A DNA stretch of 64,000 nucleotides, from positions 1-64,000 of the forward strand of contig JACKOB010000009.1 of assembly GCA_024234575.1 (NCBI GenBank), written 5' to 3'. A program made the position numbers and the translations under genes. Of the stretch, positions 18,238 through 28,090 are shown one piece after another. Source of the DNA: Hahellaceae bacterium. GTDB taxonomy: Bacteria > Pseudomonadota > Gammaproteobacteria > Pseudomonadales > Oleiphilaceae. Each line of letters opens with the position of its first letter. Position 1 is the first letter of the stretch. The notes below the pieces were generated by a model. That model was not told the origin of the DNA. It searched no databases and was given only the letters and a program-made list of their open reading frames with translations.

Positions 18238-19650
18238 TTAATGCGCCCCCTTCTTAAATAACACCACCTCAACAGTTTGCAGAAGAATTAAGATATCCAA
18301 CAATAAACTATTGTTTTTAATGTAATAGAGGTCGTAACGAAGCTTCTCTTTACTATCTTCTTCATTATCTGCATAGGCAAAACATAGCTGGGCCCAGCCG
18401 GTAATGCCCGGTTTCACACGGTGCCGTTCATTATAATAAGGAATGTTTTTAGCGAGTTTTTCCACGAATACTGGTCGCTCAGGCCTTGGGCCAACAAACG
18501 CCATGTCGCCTCTGAAAACGTTAAAAAGCTGGGGTAACTCATCAATTCTATATTTACGAATAACATTACCTACTCGCGTAATACGCGAATCATTTTGCGT
18601 TGCCCAAATTGCCTGTCCGGCTTTTTCAGCATCGGTCCGCATGCTACGAAACTTCATGACATCAAAGGGTTGACCGTTTAAGCCAACTCTTACCTGTTTG
18701 TATAGAACCGGGGCGCCCCACCCGTCTTCGAGTTTAATGGCGAGTATCGTTAGCAATATGAAGGGCCATGCCACCATTAGCAGCAAGAAGCTGGCGATAA
18801 CATCAAACATTCGTTTAAACACGGATCGCAAAGACGATACCTGAAATCCATCACTGAAGATAAACCAGCCAGGGCTAATGATCTCTAAAGACACGCGACG
18901 GGTTTCGCGCTCGATAAACAGATATTCCTGAACAATTGAAATGCCTTCAAGTTTGCACTCCATTAGCTCTTCCAGCGGCAGCTTTTTACGGCGGTCATCG
19001 AGGGCGATTACTATTTCATCGACACCGTGTGTCAGTGCATATTCTTTTAAGGTGGCGTAGGTTTGTATCACGTTTTGCTGGGGTACCACGACTTCTTCAT
19101 CGGAGAATGGGAAGAATCCAAGCAGCTCAAAACCTTTCCAGTCTTCGGGGTTCTTCAAGTCGAGCAGCATGCCGTTTGCTCGTTTACCCGCGCCAAGTAC
19201 CATCACCTTGCGCTTAAAGATTTCTTCGCCAACCAGACCGTAGAATAAAACCCGTACTATGACGAGAAACAACAAAGCATAGACGGTCGCAATAACTAAA
19301 ACGCTACGCCAGATCACTCCAAAAATATCGCCAGAGATATAATAAAAAATAGGGAATATCATTGAGCCAATAGCAAAGGCAACCAGGGTTCTGACTGCCA
19401 TACCAGTTTTACCCTCTTTGAGCTTTGACTGATAAACCCCCATCGCATTCATACAAATCAGCAACGTATAGGCATAGGCGATTGCAGATGGCAGCAGCTC
19501 AAGAAAGTGAAACGTGTATTCGATATCACTGATAAGCAATCGGGTTGGCAGTGCAACAAAAATTGCTGCCATAAAGGCAAGTGATTCCAACAACCCCAAT
19601 ATAATGAATGGGAAATGAACGTAATGCTTAAAAATCCTTATATGTGCCAC
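18238..19650 (-). CDS. XrtA system undecaprenyl-phosphate sugar-1-phosphate transferase (TIGR03013 type)
   Basis: The 470-residue protein has an N-terminal membrane domain (four to five helices to about residue 135), a Rossmann-like middle domain (KVMVLGAGKRANGMLLDL) and a C-terminal polyprenyl phosphotransferase domain. The latter shows the re-entrant helix RMFDVIASFLLLMVAWPFIL, FDVMKFRSMRTDA, the catalytic-region GPRPERPVFV and VKPGITGWAQLCF. It should transfer the first sugar phosphate to undecaprenyl phosphate and so start the repeat unit. It stands alone on the minus strand, convergent with the export operon, with its own upstream region of about 400 bases. Confidence 0.92.
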   Translation of the reverse strand: MAHIRIFKHYVHFPFIILGLLESLAFMAAIFVALPTRLLISDIEYTFHFLELLPSAIAYAYTLLICMNAMGVYQSKLKEGKTGMAVRTLVAFAIGSMIFPIFYYISGDIFGVIWRSVLVIATVYALLFLVIVRVLFYGLVGEEIFKRKVMVLGAGKRANGMLLDLKNPEDWKGFELLGFFPFSDEEVVVPQQNVIQTYATLKEYALTHGVDEIVIALDDRRKKLPLEELMECKLEGISIVQEYLFIERETRRVSLEIISPGWFIFSDGFQVSSLRSVFKRMFDVIASFLLLMVAWPFILLTILAIKLEDGWGAPVLYKQVRVGLNGQPFDVMKFRSMRTDAEKAGQAIWATQNDSRITRVGNVIRKYRIDELPQLFNVFRGDMAFVGPRPERPVFVEKLAKNIPYYNERHRVKPGITGWAQLCFAYADNEEDSKEKLRYDLYYIKNNSLLLDILILLQTVEVVLFKKGAH

Positions 19651-20052
19651 TTAAACATATCCTTTGGTAATTAACGTTACCCGGCAGTTAACACTTGGCC
19701 TGTTGAGACTTTTTAGGGGGGACTACAGTGACGAATCTGTAACGCCAACACCCCTATTAAAATAGACCAACGCTGTGATTGCTGCCACTTGTCCCAGAAT
19801 TCTTTCAAAGAGCTTAAATTTGTTGCGATTTGCCATCAAGCTGGCGGCGCATTTTAACAATAGTTTACGCTGGAGGACACTGTCAGGCGTTTCTAATAGC
19901 CATGTGTTTCTTTAAAATTCTACCCCCTACGCAGATTTTGCGGCCAATTGAAAAATAAAAACGCCATACCTGTTTTATAATGGGGTGAGTTCACTATAAT
20001 TACCTTCAGTTGGGTTCAGTTCATTACAGTTTCAATCTATCAAGGATGTAAC
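19651..20052. promoter_or_regulatory. Divergent intergenic region before the sugar transferase and tviB-like genes
   Basis: The 402 bases carry no plausible gene. Two TATAAT boxes lie at 19976-19981 and 19995-20000, 50-80 bases before the dehydrogenase ATG. A TTGAAA at 19948-19953 gives spacers of 22 and 41 bases, neither good. An AGGATG-type ribosome site precedes 20053. No convincing minus-strand promoter was picked out by eye. Confidence 0.4.
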
Positions 20053-21330
20053 ATGTTTACGTTAGAAAATGCTCGTATTTGCCTCATCGGCCTGGGATAT
20101 GTCGGTTTACCTCTTGCTATTGAGTTTGGTAAAAAATTCAACACCATGGGATTTGACATTAACAGTCATCGGATTACCGAATTAAAGTCCGGCAAAGACA
20201 GCACCCTTGAGGTAGAACCTGAGTTGTTTGCAGAAGCTAAAAAACTGTCGTTTTCTGACCAACTCAAAGACATTGCAGACTGCAATATATTTATCGTGAC
20301 TGTTCCGACACCTATTGATGAATTCAAAACCCCTGATCTTCGCCCGTTAATTTCTGCCAGTAAAACGGTTGGCCAGGTGCTGAAGAAGAACGACATTGTT
20401 ATTTACGAATCTACGGTATACCCAGGTGCAACCGAAGAAGTGTGTATACCTGTATTAGAAGAAGTCAGCGGGCTAAAATTTAACAGCGACTTTTTTGCAG
20501 GTTATAGTCCAGAGCGCATCAATCCGGGCGATAAAGAGCATCGCGTGACCAACATTCTTAAGGTAACCTCTGGCTCAAACCCCGAAATTGCAGAGTTTGT
20601 CGACAATCTCTATAAGTCAGTGATTATCGCCGGTACGCACAAAGCCAGCAGTATCAAAGTTGCTGAAGCGGCCAAGGTAATTGAGAACACGCAAAGAGAC
20701 GTGAATATTGCGCTGGTAAACGAGCTTTCTCTGATATTTGAGAAATTGGGCATCGATACCCTTGAAGTCTTGCAGGCAGCAGGAACAAAGTGGAATTTCT
20801 TACCCTTTAGACCGGGTCTTGTCGGCGGTCATTGTATTGGTGTTGACCCCTACTACTTAACACATAAAGCGCAATCTGTGGGTTACCATCCGGAAGTGAT
20901 TCTGTCTGGACGTCGTATTAACGACAGCATGGGGCCTTACGTGACAGAAAGCGTTGTGAAGCTCATGCTGAAGAAGCGTATTCATGTGGTCGATGCCAAT
21001 ATTCTGATAATGGGATTAACTTTTAAAGAAAACTGCCCGGATATTCGCAACACTCGTGTTGTTGACGTTATTGCCGAATTTGAAAACTACAATGCCAATG
21101 TTGATATCTACGACCCGTGGGCAGATGCGGCCGAAGTGAAGCATGAATATGGGTTAGAGCTGACGCCCAAGCTGGAAGAAGGTAAGTACGACGCCATTAT
21201 ACTTACCGTTTCTCACAACCAGTTTAAAGAGCTTGGTGCTGAAAAGATTCGTAAGTTAGGCAAGTCAAACAGCGTTATTTACGACGTAAAATATATTCTC
21301 AACAAAAATGAAGTAGATGGTCGTTTGTAA
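20053..21330 (+). CDS. tviB: UDP-N-acetylglucosamine/nucleotide-sugar 6-dehydrogenase (TviB/WbpA family)
   Basis: The 425-residue enzyme has an N-terminal NAD-binding fold ([18 protein letters not shown]), [12 protein letters not shown], and the catalytic Cys261 in [12 protein letters not shown]. The C-terminal UDP-binding domain contains [16 protein letters not shown]. The N-terminal [20 protein letters not shown] with [12 protein letters not shown] fits the TviB branch, which oxidises UDP-GlcNAc to UDP-GlcNAcA, rather than UDP-glucose dehydrogenase. It probably supplies an amino-uronic precursor for the adjacent exopolysaccharide locus. It appears monocistronic. The exact substrate (UDP-GlcNAc or UDP-ManNAc) is inference. 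Confidence 0.85.
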   Translation: MFTLENARICLIGLGYVGLPLAIEFGKKFNTMGFDINSHRITELKSGKDSTLEVEPELFAEAKKLSFSDQLKDIADCNIFIVTVPTPIDEFKTPDLRPLISASKTVGQVLKKNDIVIYESTVYPGATEEVCIPVLEEVSGLKFNSDFFAGYSPERINPGDKEHRVTNILKVTSGSNPEIAEFVDNLYKSVIIAGTHKASSIKVAEAAKVIENTQRDVNIALVNELSLIFEKLGIDTLEVLQAAGTKWNFLPFRPGLVGGHCIGVDPYYLTHKAQSVGYHPEVILSGRRINDSMGPYVTESVVKLMLKKRIHVVDANILIMGLTFKENCPDIRNTRVVDVIAEFENYNANVDIYDPWADAAEVKHEYGLELTPKLEEGKYDAIILTVSHNQFKELGAEKIRKLGKSNSVIYDVKYILNKNEVDGRL

Positions 21331-21358
21331 GTAAGGCGAAATTTAGTCTACATGCACA

Positions 21359-21398
21359 CCTGACAGCATTGCCAAAACACCGGTGTTTAGCTGTCAGG
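21359..21398. terminator. Hairpin between convergent tviB-like and Hsp70-like genes
   Basis: CCTGACAGC at 21359-21367 pairs with GCTGTCAGG at 21390-21398. The loop itself contains a 14-bp palindrome, AAACACCGGTGTTT. There is no strong U-tract on either side, so it may stop transcription with help or stabilise 3' ends. Its position between convergent genes supports a terminator role. Confidence 0.6.
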
Positions 21399-21405
21399 AT
21401 AGTGC

Positions 21406-22782
21406 TTACGCAAAGAGTTTTTCAGCCCACAAGGTCAACCCGGCAGTGACACTGCCAAAATGGTTACCATCAAGCACTTCAATATCACCCAGCTTATTTT
21501 GTAACGCCCTCCGAATATCCAGAGACTTACCTGAACCACCCGTTAAATAAACCAAATCAGGCCTAACACCCGCTTGAGCGATTGCTTCTTCCATCAACGA
21601 CACCATTTTATTTAGCGGTCGTTCGATGGCTTCTGAGAGTTCCTGTCTTGTTACCTCGCGCCCCAAACCATGCTCGACATAGGAGAGATCGATATAATGC
21701 TTCTCTTCACTAGAAAGCATGACTTTGCATTGCTCGGCACTACGCACGATATGATGATTCTGTTTGCTATCACGCATATCTATAAAGCGTTCAATAAATG
21801 TCGGCTCCGTCGCATCGCGCTGTAGTTGCTCTAAATACAATTGGGTTTTTTTATGATTAAAGTTGGCTTGGGCAGAAACATCATTCGTGCTAACTGCATC
21901 CCAATACACCTGAGTGGGAATAGGCAAGCCACTTTTTAAGGTAGACTCCATACCAAACAACGGCATTAACTGCCTGCCAGCTAAAAGAATATCAAGATCA
22001 TTTCCCCCTACTCGTTCACCGCTATGACCTAAAAAATCTTGTGTACGATCCGGTTTTGTTCGATGCCCTGGCCCCATGCGTACCATGGCACAGTCGGTTG
22101 TTCCGCCGCCAACATCCACGACCAAAACCGTTTTATCCTTGTCTAACCCTGCTTCAAAATCGAGGCCTGCAGCTAAGGGCTCGTAAAAGAATTCAACAGA
22201 TTGAAAACCAGCCCGCTTTGCCGATACGGTGAGAATGTCGATTGCCTGGCGATTGCTGTTTTCAGAATTCAGGCCTTGAAAATTAACTGGTCGCCCAATA
22301 ACGGCATGGCGAATGGAATCCCCAAGGCTTTGCTCGGCACGCAGTTTAATCTGCTGCATCATGGCAGTGACGATGTCTTCAAAGAAAGCGATGAATTCTG
22401 GCCGTAAACCGCTGGCACCTAAATAAGATTTAGGAGATTTTACAAAATACCCTTCTTCAGGTGCGGCGAAATACTGTTCGAAGGCTTCGTGCCCAACGTA
22501 AAGATTGCGCATACCTTCATTGATGCCTTCTTCTCTGCGCACGCGACGGGCCTGCTCTAAGGTGGCAGCCCGCGAAATGATATAGGCTTCTTTTTCAGTT
22601 TGATTCTCTATGCTCAAACCGACAGACTCGCTGATCAGCTCCCTGGCAAGGGCATACAGCGCGGAAGGCATGAACTGGTTGCCACTCTCCAAAGGCAGGA
22701 GCTCGACAGCACGGTGGTTCGCGTTTCTTTTAATAACACCCACTGCACAATTTGATGTTCCATAATCAAAGCCTGCAAACAT
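21406..22782 (-). CDS. Hsp70-like chaperone of the YegD family
   Basis: From ATG at 22782, preceded by AGGAG, the protein has 458 residues and begins MFAGFDYGTSNCAVGV. A longer frame from 22905 adds 41 residues before the phosphate-1 motif and is rejected. The actin-fold ATPase is recognisable: DYGTSNCAVG, VLVVDVGGGTTDCAMV and YLTGGSGKSLDIRRAL. The DnaK substrate-binding domain is absent or reduced, as in E. coli YegD. Function in the family is poorly known. It faces an ABC transporter operon across a 231-base gap and is not obviously tied to the exopolysaccharide genes. Confidence 0.85.
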   Translation of the reverse strand: MFAGFDYGTSNCAVGVIKRNANHRAVELLPLESGNQFMPSALYALARELISESVGLSIENQTEKEAYIISRAATLEQARRVRREEGINEGMRNLYVGHEAFEQYFAAPEEGYFVKSPKSYLGASGLRPEFIAFFEDIVTAMMQQIKLRAEQSLGDSIRHAVIGRPVNFQGLNSENSNRQAIDILTVSAKRAGFQSVEFFYEPLAAGLDFEAGLDKDKTVLVVDVGGGTTDCAMVRMGPGHRTKPDRTQDFLGHSGERVGGNDLDILLAGRQLMPLFGMESTLKSGLPIPTQVYWDAVSTNDVSAQANFNHKKTQLYLEQLQRDATEPTFIERFIDMRDSKQNHHIVRSAEQCKVMLSSEEKHYIDLSYVEHGLGREVTRQELSEAIERPLNKMVSLMEEAIAQAGVRPDLVYLTGGSGKSLDIRRALQNKLGDIEVLDGNHFGSVTAGLTLWAEKLFA

Positions 22783-22936
22783 TGTTTTATTCTCCTGCCT
22801 TAAAGCTGACTCCCAAACGCGCCAGAATCCAAAAAGCTGCGAAAGATACCGAAATAACGTCCAAAGTGCCAATTTAGAAAATTGTCGGTTGTATTTATGA
22901 CGCAATAAGTCGGATTAGTCTTTGTTCTGCCTCAAA

Positions 22937-22952
22937 ATTGTAGATTTACAAT
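22937..22952. promoter_or_regulatory. Palindromic operator-like site between Hsp70-like and ABC genes
   Basis: ATTGTA-GATT-TACAAT forms a perfect 6+4+6 inverted repeat in the 22783-23013 divergent gap. It lies 62 bases before the ABC ATP-binding gene start and 155 bases from the Hsp70-like start. The shape suits a dimeric repressor, but no regulator gene is adjacent, so its role is open. Confidence 0.4.
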
Positions 22953-23013
22953 ATGTTAGGATTACCAGGCAACTGCCCGATTGGGCTACATTGTATTTAT
23001 AGGATCTACGTTG

Positions 23014-23745
23014 ATGAACGGGAAGCTCCCAAATGGCGATGATATAGCCGCATTCAGAACCAGAAACTTGTCTAAAGTGTATGGCGAAGGTGCCGCAACC
23101 GTGCACGCTTTGCGGGGTGTTTCGCTGGAAATTCCCAAAGGAGAAATAGTCGTTTTACTCGGCCCTTCTGGTAGTGGAAAGTCAACGCTATTGAATATTC
23201 TTGGTGGGCTGGATCACGCAAGCAGTGGCGAAGCATACTTCCAGCATCAGTCTTTAACAGAAATGACTAATGCAGAGCTTACCCAATATCGTCGTGCTCA
23301 CGTGGGGTTTGTGTTTCAGTTTTATAATTTGATGCCAAGTTTAACAGCGGTAGAAAATGTCGAACTGGTAAGAGAAATAGCCGATCAACCGATGCGCCCT
23401 GAAGAAGCTCTGGCACTGGTAGGTCTTGATAAGCGGCTCCATCACTTCCCGTCACAAATGTCCGGCGGTGAGCAGCAACGCGTCGCCATTGCCCGTGCCA
23501 TTGCGAAACAACCTACGGTTTTATTCTGTGATGAACCCACAGGGGCATTAGATAGCACAACTGGGCGAGCCGTATTAAAAGTGCTGCAGAATGTGAATGA
23601 AACCCTAGGCGCGACGATACTTATTGTTACCCATGCCGCCGCAACCGCAAAAATGGCAGACAGAGTCATACATTTTGCTGACGGTGACATTCGTGAAGTC
23701 ATTGTCAACACAGCCAAGCTTTCTCCTGAGGAGATCGAGTGGTGA
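23014..23745 (+). CDS. ABC transporter ATP-binding protein (MacB/LolD-type)
   Basis: The 243-residue ATPase has Walker [10 protein letters not shown], the Q-loop region [13 protein letters not shown], the signature [14 protein letters not shown] and Walker [13 protein letters not shown] followed by the H-loop VTHAA. The sequence around the Q-loop and D-loop fits ATPases that work with FtsX-type permeases. ATG at 23014 with AGGA nine bases before it is chosen over TTG at 22981. Its stop overlaps the start of the permease gene. With the permease and HlyD-type adaptor it forms an export or lipoprotein-handling system whose substrate cannot be read. Confidence 0.92.
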   Translation: MNGKLPNGDDIAAFRTRNLSKVYGEGAATVHALRGVSLEIPKGEIVVLLGPSGSGKSTLLNILGGLDHASSGEAYFQHQSLTEMTNAELTQYRRAHVGFVFQFYNLMPSLTAVENVELVREIADQPMRPEEALALVGLDKRLHHFPSQMSGGEQQRVAIARAIAKQPTVLFCDEPTGALDSTTGRAVLKVLQNVNETLGATILIVTHAAATAKMADRVIHFADGDIREVIVNTAKLSPEEIEW

Positions 23746-26105
23746 CCCCGCTTAACCAGAAACTTGTAAGAGATCTTTGGCGGATTAAATCTCAGGCGAT
23801 TGCCATTGGCCTGGTGATTGCCTTGGGCGTGCTGATGCTGGTCATGATGCATGGACTTGTTAATACGCTGGAAGAAACGCGTCTTGCCTATTATGACCGT
23901 TACCGTCTGGCAGATGTTTTTGCACCGGTGAATCGTGCACCGACTCATACCCTGAAAGAACTGGCTGCGATACCAGGCGTTGCGGCGGTGCAGGGGCGTG
24001 TTATGGGTGAGGCGCTCATCGACCTGCCGGAAGTGAATGTACCCTTGCGGGCGCGGGCAATTTCGTTGCCTGACACTGGCTCACCCACCCTGAATGATAT
24101 TTTTTTAACCGATGGGCGCATGATGCTCGCCGGGCATGTGGACGAAATCATCCTTCTAAAAGGCTTTGCAGAAGCTCGGCAATTAACACCCGGAGACTCG
24201 TTGACGGTAACAATGAACGGCGCGCGTCGAACCTTTAGTATTGTCGGTTTGGCGCAGTCCCCAGAGTTTTTTTACAGCACCGCACCGGGAGAGCTCGCCG
24301 CTGACGATAGTCGTTTTGCTGTCATATGGGTAGGCGAATCAGCATTAGCTGCAGCCTATGATATGGAAGGAGCATTTAATGAGGCTTTGTTATCACTTGA
24401 GCCAGGGGCGGGATTGGCAGCGGTAACGAATGCTGCCGATAAGATTCTTTACAAATTTGGTAGCTTGGGTGCCTATGGACTAGAAAACCAATTATCAAAC
24501 CGTTTTATCAGCGAAGAAATAGACGGCTTAAAAGCATCTGCCGTTGGCGTACCGCCTCTGTTTTTGGCTGTGGCGGCTTTTTTGCTCTACATTGTCATCT
24601 CACGCATGGTGCAGTCAGAGCGGGAACAGATTGGGTTGCTTAAGGCATTTGGTTATTCCAGTGCGGAGGTCAGTACACATTACCTCAAATTAGTGCTGGT
24701 CATTGCCATCGGTGGTGCGCTGGCAGGCATTGCAATGGGCATCGCTGCCGGTCGCGGGATGGCCGAGCTATATCAATCTTACTTTAAGTTTCCGTTTATC
24801 GTGTTCGAAGTAGACCCTGTTACCTTTTATGTAGGGTTGCTGATCAGTATCGGAACGGCCACTGCCGCCAGTTTGTTAGTGTTGCGCAGTATTTTTTTGT
24901 TAACACCTGCTGTTGCCATGCGCCCGCCTCTTCCTCCAGATTACAGGAACGCATTAAAACTGCCTGAACGCTTCCAAAGAATACTTGATCAACCCAGTAA
25001 AATGGTATTGCGTCGTGTTTTCAGACAACCTGGCCGGATGTTTGCTGCCGTTACGGGCATCGCCTGCGGCATGGCACTTTCTGCTGGTATGATCAGTGTC
25101 ATGTCTGGTTTTGATCGAGCGTTAGATGTGAGCTTTTCCGTACTGGACAGAAGCGACGCCAATGTTGTGTTTACCCACTCGCTGACCCAGAAGTCTATTA
25201 TTGAGCTGGCCCAGGTTCCCGGGGTTATTGCTGTAGAGCCCTATCGAAGTGTGCCGGTGATATTTCGTCACGGTCGGCATCACTATCAGGGAGGAATTGA
25301 GGGGTTGGTTGATAACCCACGTTTGTACCGTGCGTTAGACACTTCACTGCAACCAATTCCCTTGATGCCAAACGGTATTGTTCTATCAAAGCCTATTGCC
25401 GATATACTCCAGGCAGCACCGGGGGACTGGATAACCATCGATGTACGGGAGGGTCGCAGGCCATTGCTGCAGGTGCCAGTGGCAGCGGTTGCAAATACTC
25501 TGCTAGGCTCCCCTGTTTATATGCAGTTGTCAGCACTTAATCACTATTTAAAAGAACCCGAGCAAGTCTCTGGTGCTTTTCTAAGACTTGATACTGCACA
25601 GCGTGACCAAGTGTACCGTGCCATTAAAAACATGCCCGCAGTGGCGGGTATTTCGCTAAAACTCGATAGTAGAATATCCTTTGAAAAGATGATGGACCAG
25701 GGGGCGGGTGCCATGCGTTATATTATGGCACTAATTGCCGGTGTTATTACGTTTGGCATAGTTTTTAACTCAGCACGCATTGCTTATGCAGAGCGGGAGC
25801 GTGACCTGGCTAGTCTGCGGGTCATTGGATTTACGAAAGGTGAAACTGCTTTTGTGTTACTTGGCGAATTAACCCTTGTTACCCTTATCGCACTCCCCAT
25901 TGGCGCGGCTCTTGGCTATTATCTTTCGTTGGCGATATCTGAAGGGTTTAGCACCGACATTTATCAGATACAGCCTGTGTACACCTCCGAAAATTACGGG
26001 ATAGCGGGCCTTGCGGTTATTTTCGCATCACTTGTTTCCGGCTGGTTGGTTAAGCGGGACATAGACCGGATTGATCTCGTTTCTGCCCTTAAATCAAAAG
26101 AGTGA
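23739..26105 (+). CDS. ABC transporter permease with two FtsX domains
   Basis: The 788-residue protein begins at GTG 23739 (GTG 23742 is equally possible) and overlaps the ATPase gene. It has an N-terminal membrane helix, a periplasmic MacB-like core (about 40-260), three helices of an FtsX domain (about 265-390), a second helix near 430, a second periplasmic domain, and a second FtsX domain (about 660-780). The duplicated layout equals that of single-chain FtsX-type permeases of about 800 residues. It is translationally coupled to the ATPase. The substrate is unknown; lipoprotein, peptide or toxic-compound export are all possible. Confidence 0.88.
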   Translation: MVTPLNQKLVRDLWRIKSQAIAIGLVIALGVLMLVMMHGLVNTLEETRLAYYDRYRLADVFAPVNRAPTHTLKELAAIPGVAAVQGRVMGEALIDLPEVNVPLRARAISLPDTGSPTLNDIFLTDGRMMLAGHVDEIILLKGFAEARQLTPGDSLTVTMNGARRTFSIVGLAQSPEFFYSTAPGELAADDSRFAVIWVGESALAAAYDMEGAFNEALLSLEPGAGLAAVTNAADKILYKFGSLGAYGLENQLSNRFISEEIDGLKASAVGVPPLFLAVAAFLLYIVISRMVQSEREQIGLLKAFGYSSAEVSTHYLKLVLVIAIGGALAGIAMGIAAGRGMAELYQSYFKFPFIVFEVDPVTFYVGLLISIGTATAASLLVLRSIFLLTPAVAMRPPLPPDYRNALKLPERFQRILDQPSKMVLRRVFRQPGRMFAAVTGIACGMALSAGMISVMSGFDRALDVSFSVLDRSDANVVFTHSLTQKSIIELAQVPGVIAVEPYRSVPVIFRHGRHHYQGGIEGLVDNPRLYRALDTSLQPIPLMPNGIVLSKPIADILQAAPGDWITIDVREGRRPLLQVPVAAVANTLLGSPVYMQLSALNHYLKEPEQVSGAFLRLDTAQRDQVYRAIKNMPAVAGISLKLDSRISFEKMMDQGAGAMRYIMALIAGVITFGIVFNSARIAYAERERDLASLRVIGFTKGETAFVLLGELTLVTLIALPIGAALGYYLSLAISEGFSTDIYQIQPVYTSENYGIAGLAVIFASLVSGWLVKRDIDRIDLVSALKSKE

Positions 26106-26109
26106 GCAC

Positions 26110-27315
26110 ATGTTAAAAAAAAGATACGCGCGAAAAATATTTACAGGTGTAGTTTTTATCACTCTTCTGATAGCGGTTGTTATTTCGTTTGCACCTAAAC
26201 CTGCGCTGGTTGATATTGGCCGTGTTGAGAAAGGCAGCATGGTGGTGACGCTTAATGAAGAAGGACGCACCCAGGTACGGCAGGTATACAGGATTTCAGC
26301 ACCAGTCACCGGCAAGCTTTTGCGAATTAACGCCGATCCGGGTGACAAGGTTGTTAAAGGGGAAAGTGTCATTGCGCAATTAATACCAATAGATCCACCG
26401 GCGTTAAATGCGCGGGAGAAACTGCAAGCAGAAGCTCTCGTGAGCGCCGCAGAGAATGCCCTGACTTACGCGCAGGCAGATTACGAAGTGGCGCTGACCA
26501 ATGAACGCGTCGCCAAATCGACTTTTTTGAGGTCACAAAAGCAATTTAAAACGGGCGCCATCAGTGAGTCGGACTTTGAAGAAACAGAACGCCTCTTACG
26601 AAATGCCTCATCTATGATTAAAAGCGCCGATGCAACCATTAACATTCGCCAGGCAGAATTGGCAAGCGCCCAGGCTGCACTGACAAATCTTGACAGTACC
26701 AGTCCGCTTAAATTGGAAGAAATACAGCTAAGATCGCCTATTAATGGCCAAATTCTAAACGTACTAGAAAAAAGTGAAGTAACGGTTAGAGCTGGCACGC
26801 CGCTCGTTGAAGTTGGCGACGTTAAAGGTGATTTAGAGGCGGTAATAGAATTATTATCAACTGATGCTGTTCGAATCGCCGTTGGTCAAAAAGTCATTAT
26901 CGACAACTGGGGTGGCACAACACCTCTACCCGGTAGCGTCTCCAGAATCGATCCCTATGGTTTTACGAAATACTCTGCGTTAGGTGTTGAAGAACAGCGC
27001 GTAAAGGTGATTGTTCAGTTTGCAGAACCCTTGCCGAAAGACCTGCAACTTGGGCATGGTTTTCGGGTGGATGCTGCGATAGTTTTGCATGAAAGCAACG
27101 ATGTGCTTAAGGCACCGGCAAGTGCGCTTTTTCGGGAAAAAAGTGACTGGGCCGTATTTGTCGTAAACGATGGTGTCGCTCAGTTGCGCAAAGTTAAAAT
27201 TGGTCATAATAATGGTCTGGAAGCCGTCGTATTAGAAGGATTGCAGGCAGAGGATCTCGTAATTTTATACCCTGCATCAAATTTAGTAGACGGCATGACT
27301 GTAATCCAGCGTTAG
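26110..27315 (+). CDS. Periplasmic adaptor protein (HlyD/MacA-like) of the ABC exporter
   Basis: From ATG at 26110 the protein has 401 residues. It begins with a membrane anchor (MLKKRYARKIFTG then about 18 hydrophobic residues), followed by a biotinyl-lipoyl half (RISAPVTGKLLRINADPGDK), a helical hairpin (about 100-200), the second lipoyl half (LRSPINGQILNVLEKSEVTV) and beta-barrel domains. It starts 4 bases after the permease stop. It probably links the inner-membrane ABC complex to an outer-membrane channel, but no TolC-like gene is in the window. The frame from 26071 is rejected because it starts inside the permease and delays the anchor. Confidence 0.88.
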   Translation: MLKKRYARKIFTGVVFITLLIAVVISFAPKPALVDIGRVEKGSMVVTLNEEGRTQVRQVYRISAPVTGKLLRINADPGDKVVKGESVIAQLIPIDPPALNAREKLQAEALVSAAENALTYAQADYEVALTNERVAKSTFLRSQKQFKTGAISESDFEETERLLRNASSMIKSADATINIRQAELASAQAALTNLDSTSPLKLEEIQLRSPINGQILNVLEKSEVTVRAGTPLVEVGDVKGDLEAVIELLSTDAVRIAVGQKVIIDNWGGTTPLPGSVSRIDPYGFTKYSALGVEEQRVKVIVQFAEPLPKDLQLGHGFRVDAAIVLHESNDVLKAPASALFREKSDWAVFVVNDGVAQLRKVKIGHNNGLEAVVLEGLQAEDLVILYPASNLVDGMTVIQR

Positions 27316-27361
27316 CTTTAACTATCCAGTATTAAGTCCCACAGTAGTCCCTTTATCCAGA

Positions 27362-27378
27362 TTGAGCACGTTGCTCAA
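27362..27378 (+). other. Short perfect hairpin after the exporter operon
   Basis: TTGAGCA-CGT-TGCTCAA forms a 7-bp stem 47 bases after the adaptor gene stop. The nearest T-run begins some 20 bases later (27401), so it is at best a weak or factor-assisted terminator. Confidence 0.35.
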
Positions 27379-27473
27379 CATGTATCCAAACGGTTTGCGT
27401 TTTTTCATTTTTTTATCTTAACTTAAACCACTGTCAGCAATATGTGCACTCCATCCATCTACTTTGGTACCAA

Positions 27474-28034
27474 ATGATGAAAAAGATTATTGGTTTTTTA
27501 AGTATTTTCACCTTCGCCTGTTTTACAACAACCTTTACTACAGTGGCATCAGCCGCTGACAGGTGCTCTCCAGAAATGTTAGAAAAGCTACCACCAAAGA
27601 AGCGAGAGGTTATTGAAAAGAACTGTGAAAAAAGAGCAGAGAAAAGTGCCTATAAAATCAGCAACGAAGGCAAGATAGATACGCAAAAACGGCCAAAAGA
27701 TAAATACAAAGGTGATGATGCCGAAGAACTAACGGCAATGATTAAAGCTAGTTGGTCGCAAAAATACCCTAAAGACAAAATTATGGGCATTCACTTGAGT
27801 GCAGCAGACTGGAAAAGAACTCAGAATAAGCGTTGGAATGAAGCCATTAACGCCTGGCAATTTACCGATGTATCGGTGTTGCCTGCAAAGGTTGTGGTGA
27901 AAACCAGCGATAAAATTGCAACGATATTCCCTGCTTATATTAACAAAGACAATACTGACAACACGTTAAATACCGGCGTTGCTACTAAAACCAGCGAGTA
28001 CGTTATTAATCAGATGCTTGTTGAGAACTACTAG
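27474..28034 (+). CDS. Small periplasmic protein of unknown function
   Basis: The 186-residue protein begins MMKKIIGFLSIFTF and has a clear signal peptide with likely cleavage after VASAA. The mature part is rich in Lys, Glu and Asp. It has one Cys in DRCSPEML and one in EKNCEKRAEK, which could form a disulfide, then a charged linker and a compact C-terminal region (IMGIHLSAADWKRTQNKRWN to NQMLVENY). I do not recognise the family. A GTG at 27444 would add 10 residues before the signal and is less likely. It is separate from the exporter operon and converges on prpF. Confidence 0.7.
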   Translation: MMKKIIGFLSIFTFACFTTTFTTVASAADRCSPEMLEKLPPKKREVIEKNCEKRAEKSAYKISNEGKIDTQKRPKDKYKGDDAEELTAMIKASWSQKYPKDKIMGIHLSAADWKRTQNKRWNEAINAWQFTDVSVLPAKVVVKTSDKIATIFPAYINKDNTDNTLNTGVATKTSEYVINQMLVENY

Positions 28035-28043
28035 AGACTTGTC

Positions 28044-28066
28044 GGCAGAGGGTCTCCCCCTCTGCC
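28044..28066. terminator. Terminator-like hairpin between convergent genes
   Basis: GGCAGAGGG at 28044-28052 pairs perfectly with CCCTCTGCC at 28058-28066 around a 5-base loop. It lies between the small periplasmic gene and the end of prpF. The T-tract is short (TGTTT), so efficiency is uncertain. Confidence 0.65.
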
Positions 28067-28090
28067 ATGTTTACGAACGCACCACTTGCC

